Shown here piece by piece: positions 60,024 through 64,000 of a stretch of DNA of 64,000 nt; positions within the stretch are counted from its first letter, which is position 1; every line of letters starts with the position of its first letter. The position numbers were made by a program, and so were the translations under genes. The notes under the pieces are model-generated. The model was not told the DNA's origin. It did no database searches and worked only from the letters and a program-made list of their open reading frames with translations. Origin of the DNA: Methylobacter sp. (GTDB lineage: Bacteria > Pseudomonadota > Gammaproteobacteria > Methylococcales > Methylomonadaceae); NCBI GenBank assembly GCA_026399025.1, contig JAPLRU010000106.1, positions 1 through 64,000 of the forward strand, read 5' to 3'.

Positions 60024-60320
60024 TTAGGCTGCATGGGGGATTCGAGCCGGCTTAATGTTGGGCCGTGGTTTTTGTCGGGCTTGCCAGAGGTCGTATTCGG
60101 CTTGCATACGCACCCAGCTTTCAGCAGTCGGGCCATTCATCCAGGCTTCAAGGCGAATCGCCATATCCGCACTGATAGCCGCGCGCCCATTGACAACACG
60201 AGACAAAGCAACACGCGATACGCCAAGCTGTGCGGCCGCTTCTGTTACACCGATACCCAGCTCGGGTAATACATCTTCTTTTAAAATACTGCCCGGATGG
60301 GGCGGATTAAACATAGTCAT
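60024..60320 (-). CDS. higA: HigA-type antitoxin (XRE helix-turn-helix)
   Basis: A 98-residue HTH protein: [20 protein letters not shown] then [20 protein letters not shown], the HigA/VapI signature, and a helical C-terminus. It neutralises HigB and represses the pair. ATG 60320 has AGG 8 bases upstream, inside the end of higB. HigB-first order is typical of higBA. Confidence 0.9.
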   Translation of the reverse strand: MTMFNPPHPGSILKEDVLPELGIGVTEAAAQLGVSRVALSRVVNGRAAISADMAIRLEAWMNGPTAESWVRMQAEYDLWQARQKPRPNIKPARIPHAA

Positions 60321-60332
60321 ATTGAACACCTG

Positions 60333-60611
60333 TTAGTGATAGTCTTGATAATCGACCAAGATTGCATCTTCGCCTTCAAACGTAAAAGTGAGCCGCCAAT
60401 TGCCATTTACTTTTACGGCCCAATGTTCGGCCAGCTCACCTTTTAGTTGGTGTAGTTTCCAGCCTGCAACATCCATTTCAAGTGGAGCTTTGGCGGCATT
60501 AAGTAACATCAATTGTCTCGCCAATTTCGTCTCGTGTTCAGCTGCAATACCGGCTTTCGAACCGGTTTCAAAAAATTGTTGAATGCCTTTGTGGCGAAAG
60601 CTCTTAATCAT
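60333..60611 (-). CDS. higB: HigB-type toxin (RelE superfamily mRNA interferase)
   Basis: A 92-residue toxin: MIKSFRHKGIQQFFETGSK at the start, LEMDVAGWKLHQLKG in the middle and the catalytic-side NGNWRLTFTFEG (Arg) with the DYQDYH ending. HigB cuts mRNA on the ribosome. It is intact and followed by higA after 12 bases. Confidence 0.92.
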   Translation of the reverse strand: MIKSFRHKGIQQFFETGSKAGIAAEHETKLARQLMLLNAAKAPLEMDVAGWKLHQLKGELAEHWAVKVNGNWRLTFTFEGEDAILVDYQDYH

Positions 60612-60848
60612 AAGAAAGTGTATCTCGACGCTTTACGCCTGACAAGTAATTCATTTAACAATTCGCAAACATTGAACGCTCTAAGCGGGCACAAACTCAA
60701 TTTCGGCTTGTTCTAGCATCCAAGACTCAATTTTTACGTGCCACATCCGCGGTATGCTTCTTTCAGGCTGATCTCGCGGTTTCACTTCTTCCGCTTATCT
60801 CCTTTCAGGCAACGAGTTTTAGCCTCATGCCCGGCATTCTAAAAACAT

Positions 60849-62273
60849 TTACCCATCCCAACCTCCGCCGAAGGCGCGATAAAGCGACACTATCGAAACA
60901 TGCCGTGCGGTTTCGGCTTTAGCGCGTTCATCTTCTATCGCCAGTTTGTTATGTCGGCTGTCGAGCACGGACACATAGTCTTTCGCGCCATTCCGGTATA
61001 ACGCAACTGTCCGCCGGTAAGCCCGGTCCGCGGCTATTCCGGCTTCGGACAGTTGTTTGCAACGCTCTACCGACGCGGTATGCGCGACGAAAGCGTTTTC
61101 AACCTCTTCCAAAGCCAGCAGGAAGGTTTTTTCATAATTTACCGCCGCCTGATCCAGCCGTGCATCGACGGCGCTAATGTGCGCCCGTATGCGTCCGGCA
61201 TTAAAGATCGGCGCACTCAGACCGGAACCCAGCGTATAAACGCTCTCCGCCAGGCTTGGAAAACCTCCGGCCGCCAAGGCGCCGAAACCGCCGCTTGCGG
61301 ATAATATCAGTTTGGGAAATAAATCGGCGCGCGCCGCCCCCAGATGAGCCGCCGCCGCGCTGACTTCGGTTTGCGCCAGACGCAAATCGGGTCTTTGTGA
61401 CAATAAAGTCGCGGGCAGTAAGTGAGGAATGCCGGGCGCGACCGGGGCTTGCTCAACCGCCTGAACCAGCCGCTGTTCCAGATTATCCGGAAGATTGCCC
61501 GATAATACCCCAAGCCGATGCATCAACATCGCCTCAGATAGTTTGAGTAGCGGCAATGCCGCTTCGGTACTGTGCAGAAAAACCTCCTGTCGGGCAACAT
61601 CGGCCGCGTCGACGAGGCCGGAGCGATGAAAGACTTGCAAGGCCCGCAGTTGCTCTCGTTGCAGGTCTATGTTCTGCACCAGGATAGCGAGTCGTTTTTG
61701 CACGCCGCGCAATTCCAGGTAATTGCTCGCCACTTGAGCCAACAAACCTACCTGCACCGCCCGTAGCGTTGCTTCGCTGCCTTGCGCTTGAGCGGATGCG
61801 GCTTCCGCTTCAAGTCGCCTGCCGCCGAACAAATCGATTTCCCACTGCGCGGCCAAGCCGCCGCTGACCGCATCGGCTGTCGGCGTGTTCAGTTCGATGC
61901 CTTGCTTGCCGGGTACGCCGATAATCCGGTCTATCTTTTTTTCCCGCCCGCCCGACGCAAACAGCCCAATAGCGGGATAAAGCGCCGATTCGGCGACGGT
62001 AACTATAGCCGCGGCTTCGCGTACTCGGGCTTTGGCGATTTTAATATCGTGATTGGCGGCCAGCGCCTGAGCAATCAGGTCGTTTAACAGCGGATCGCGA
62101 AAATGCGTCCACCAGGTTTTTAAATCCGTGGAAGACGTTTTAACCGAGCCGGCATGATGCCAGTCCTTGGGGATAACTAAAGCTACCTTATCGCTGACTC
62201 GGGTCGGCGTACAGCCGCCAAGAGTTAGCAGCATCAATAGAACGCTGAAATTATGTCTCATTCGATGCATCAT
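60849..62273 (-). CDS. RND efflux outer-membrane lipoprotein (OprM/NodT family)
   Basis: A 474-residue TolC-like channel protein with a lipobox (LLTLGGC, Cys about 21). Two repeated TolC domains follow (about 60-260, 270-465), with the helical ALYPAIGLFASGG and LFPKLILSASGGFGAL segments. It forms the outer-membrane exit duct for the RND pump encoded upstream. The ATG at 62273 overlaps the pump gene by 23 bases; ATG 62261 is an alternative. Confidence 0.92.
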   Translation of the reverse strand: MMHRMRHNFSVLLMLLTLGGCTPTRVSDKVALVIPKDWHHAGSVKTSSTDLKTWWTHFRDPLLNDLIAQALAANHDIKIAKARVREAAAIVTVAESALYPAIGLFASGGREKKIDRIIGVPGKQGIELNTPTADAVSGGLAAQWEIDLFGGRRLEAEAASAQAQGSEATLRAVQVGLLAQVASNYLELRGVQKRLAILVQNIDLQREQLRALQVFHRSGLVDAADVARQEVFLHSTEAALPLLKLSEAMLMHRLGVLSGNLPDNLEQRLVQAVEQAPVAPGIPHLLPATLLSQRPDLRLAQTEVSAAAAHLGAARADLFPKLILSASGGFGALAAGGFPSLAESVYTLGSGLSAPIFNAGRIRAHISAVDARLDQAAVNYEKTFLLALEEVENAFVAHTASVERCKQLSEAGIAADRAYRRTVALYRNGAKDYVSVLDSRHNKLAIEDERAKAETARHVSIVSLYRAFGGGWDG

Positions 62274-64000
62274 CGGCGCGCCCCCTCTTTATCGAGCCGC
62301 GCTCGACCTTGAACCAAGCCGCATAAAGCGCGGGCAGAAAGAATACCGTCAGCAAGGTCGCTATCGTAAGCCCGCCCATAATGGCGATAGCTTGCGGTCC
62401 GAAGAAATCGTTTTGGGATAAAGGAATCATCGCCAGAATGGCCGCCGCCGCAGTCAATAATATCGGCCGAAAGCGGCGGACGGTTGATTCGATAATCGCA
62501 CTGCGAAGATCCAATCCGGCCTTTTCATCCTGCTCAATCTGGTCAACCAAAATAACCGAATTGCGCATAATCATGCCCGAGAGCGCAATAACGCCCAGCA
62601 AAGCCACAAAGCCGAAGGATTGATCGAACAGCATCAGCGCAAAGGCCGCGCCGATCACGCCCAACGGTGCGGTGACGAACACCAGCAAGGTCCGGGATAA
62701 ACTGTGCAATTGCAGCATCAATAAAATCAGGGTAACGACGATAACCGCCGGAATCCAGATCAGGATCGATTTTTGGGCAATCCAGGCATCTTCTTTCGCC
62801 GCTCCGGTTTCTATCGAATAACCGAAAGGCAAGCGGTTTTGGATAGCTTCCAGTTTGGGCTGGATTTGCGAGGCGACATCGGGAGCCAACAGGCCGTCCA
62901 CCACATCGGCGCGCACCGAGATCGCCGGAAAGCGGTTGCGCCGCCAGCGAATGCCGTCTTCGAAGCTTATTTCGGTGCTGACCAATTGCGCCAGCGGCAG
63001 CCATCGGCCGGTTGCGCTCGGAACATTAATATCCGGCAGTTCATCGGCGGCGATGCGAAAGTTTTGCTGCGCCCGCCAGACAATGTCGATCAGTTTATCC
63101 GCCTCTCGAAACTGCCCGACCGGAACGCCGCTGTAATGCGCTTGCAAGGCTTGGGACAGACCGGCGACCGATACGCCCAGCGCCAGTGCCTTGTTCCGGT
63201 CCAGCGCCAAACGGAGCGAAGGAATGCGTTCGTGCCAGTCGTCGTTGACATCGACAGTATTGACATTGGCCCGCACCACGTCGCTTACTTGGTCGGCAAT
63301 TTTTCGAACCATTTCGGCGTCCTCGCCGATCACCCGAAACACCAGCGGATAATCCATAGGCGGCCCGATGTTCAGGCGCATAACGCGCCCACGCGCTTCC
63401 GGGAAATCCGCAGCGAAAGCCTGCCTGATACGCTGCATCACCCGTTCTCGGGCGGCCGTGTTCCGGGTCGTCACGACAACTTCGGCCAGATTGCTGTTGG
63501 CCAGTTGCTGGACGATCAGCAGGAAAAAGCGCGGACTGCCGCCGCCGATATAAGCCGCGTAATTCAGCACGTCCGCATCGTTAGCCAGGATAGTTTCCAG
63601 GCGCTTGGCGATGTGTTCGGTCTGCGCGATCGAACTGCCTTCCGGCAACCAAAGATCGGCAATCAACTCCGGCCGATTCGACAGCGGGAAAAACTGTTGC
63701 GGGACTTGGCTTAAGGTCGCAACGCCGATAACGAACAGCGCCACCGTAGCGACGATGACTTTGCCGCGCTGTTCCAAACAGTAATCCAGCCAACCGCGCA
63801 GACGGTGGTAGAACGGGGTATCGAAATGGTCGCGCTGGGCGGCGTTATCTTTGACTTTAAGTATCAAGTAGCCGAGATAAGGCGTGAATATAACCGCACC
63901 CAACCAGGAAATAATCAAAGTGATCGCCATGACTTGAAAAATAGCGACGGTGTATTCCCCGGCTGCCGATTTTGCCAGACCCACCGGAAGAAAACCGGCG
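62251..64000 (-). CDS. RND efflux transporter permease, C-terminal part (runs off the window)
   Basis: At least 582 residues of an AcrB/MexF-class inner-membrane pump. The visible part begins in a transmembrane block (GFLPVGLAKSAAGEYT, which continues past base 64000), then a periplasmic loop of about 300 residues (FFPLSNRPELIADLWLPEGS) and the last six spans (VFVTAPLGVIGAAFALMLFD; ALSGMIMRNSVILVDQIEQD). It exports drugs, solvents or metals by proton antiport; the substrate cannot be told. The membrane fusion protein gene should lie beyond the window edge. It has no true start inside the window. Confidence 0.93.
   Translation of the reverse strand, partial: AGFLPVGLAKSAAGEYTVAIFQVMAITLIISWLGAVIFTPYLGYLILKVKDNAAQRDHFDTPFYHRLRGWLDYCLEQRGKVIVATVALFVIGVATLSQVPQQFFPLSNRPELIADLWLPEGSSIAQTEHIAKRLETILANDADVLNYAAYIGGGSPRFFLLIVQQLANSNLAEVVVTTRNTAARERVMQRIRQAFAADFPEARGRVMRLNIGPPMDYPLVFRVIGEDAEMVRKIADQVSDVVRANVNTVDVNDDWHERIPSLRLALDRNKALALGVSVAGLSQALQAHYSGVPVGQFREADKLIDIVWRAQQNFRIAADELPDINVPSATGRWLPLAQLVSTEISFEDGIRWRRNRFPAISVRADVVDGLLAPDVASQIQPKLEAIQNRLPFGYSIETGAAKEDAWIAQKSILIWIPAVIVVTLILLMLQLHSLSRTLLVFVTAPLGVIGAAFALMLFDQSFGFVALLGVIALSGMIMRNSVILVDQIEQDEKAGLDLRSAIIESTVRRFRPILLTAAAAILAMIPLSQNDFFGPQAIAIMGGLTIATLLTVFFLPALYAAWFKVERGSIKRGRADDASNET

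Noticed and set aside
62773-63714. 313-codon plus-strand open frame
   Set aside because: Antisense to the RND pump gene, rich in Arg/Gln/His as usual for shadows.

Overview
The window reads as about 64 kb of a gammaproteobacterial chromosome of moderate GC. Housekeeping genes of that class are scattered through it: clpB, phhB, an arginase, argA, cpdA, rppH, cysM, rep, tesA/ybbA, rfbC and a pqiAABC-type set. The dispersed palindromic repeats, and a large pyruvate:ferredoxin oxidoreductase beside a GltD-like flavoprotein, would fit an environmental lineage such as the Methylococcales. No methane-oxidation gene is present, so the genus is only a guess.

Layout. 1-140 is the 3' end of a group II intron (domains V and VI). 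141-272 is a truncated copy of a MITE-like element. 305-2881 is clpB on the minus strand, with a near-consensus sigma-32 promoter. 3.1-6.1 kb holds a secreted protein of unknown function, phhB, an arginase and a small lipoprotein. 6.95-9.5 kb is a MASE1-PAS-GGDEF-EAL protein. 9.6-13.5 kb is a 1300-residue type I secretion type RTX/FG-GAP protein. 13.9-14.2 kb is an array of palindromic repeats. 14.2-19.1 kb is a housekeeping block (argA, cpdA, an AbrB-type protein, rppH, a HAD phosphatase, cysM). A complete 160-bp MITE-like element (19213-19372) precedes a YdbH/AsmA-like periplasmic protein. An AT-rich segment (21.5-22.9 kb) carries a solitary ParA-like ATPase. 23-24.6 kb has an M48 protease coupled to an MlaC-like protein. 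25-30.5 kb has the flavoprotein, a ribbon-helix-helix protein and nifJ.

The most interesting part is 30.9-39.0 kb. It holds a compact integrative element of about 7 kb: tyrosine integrase, unknown gene, AlpA-like regulator, two small genes, P4-type primase-helicase (frameshifted as given), a protein with five 12-residue repeats, a small protein, and a small-terminase-like HTH protein. This is the gene order of a minimal phage satellite (PICI/P4-like). Its left edge is the 3' half of a CAT-anticodon tRNA. Its right edge is a complete tRNA-Arg(CCG). A 58-nt sequence lies beyond the 3' end of the left tRNA fragment and of tRNA-Arg, and again after tRNA-Lys(CTT) at 59.5 kb. All three loci also carry an 11-bp tandem direct repeat of differing sequence. 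They look like sites used by one family of tRNA-targeting elements.

39-41 kb is rep. 41.4-52.9 kb is a minus-strand O-antigen/exopolysaccharide cluster: flippase, acetyltransferase, methyltransferase, three glycosyl/phosphoglycosyl transferases, gmd, an epimerase, a CapD/WbpM-type dehydratase and a terminal LysR regulator, with a DUF433 gene inserted. 53.3-59.4 kb holds ybbA and tesA (divergent, start codons one base apart), a GlcG/HbpS-like gene, rfbC, and two pqiA-like genes with pqiB and pqiC. tRNA-Lys is followed by a small accessory patch with higBA. The window ends in an RND efflux pump operon whose pump gene runs off the edge.
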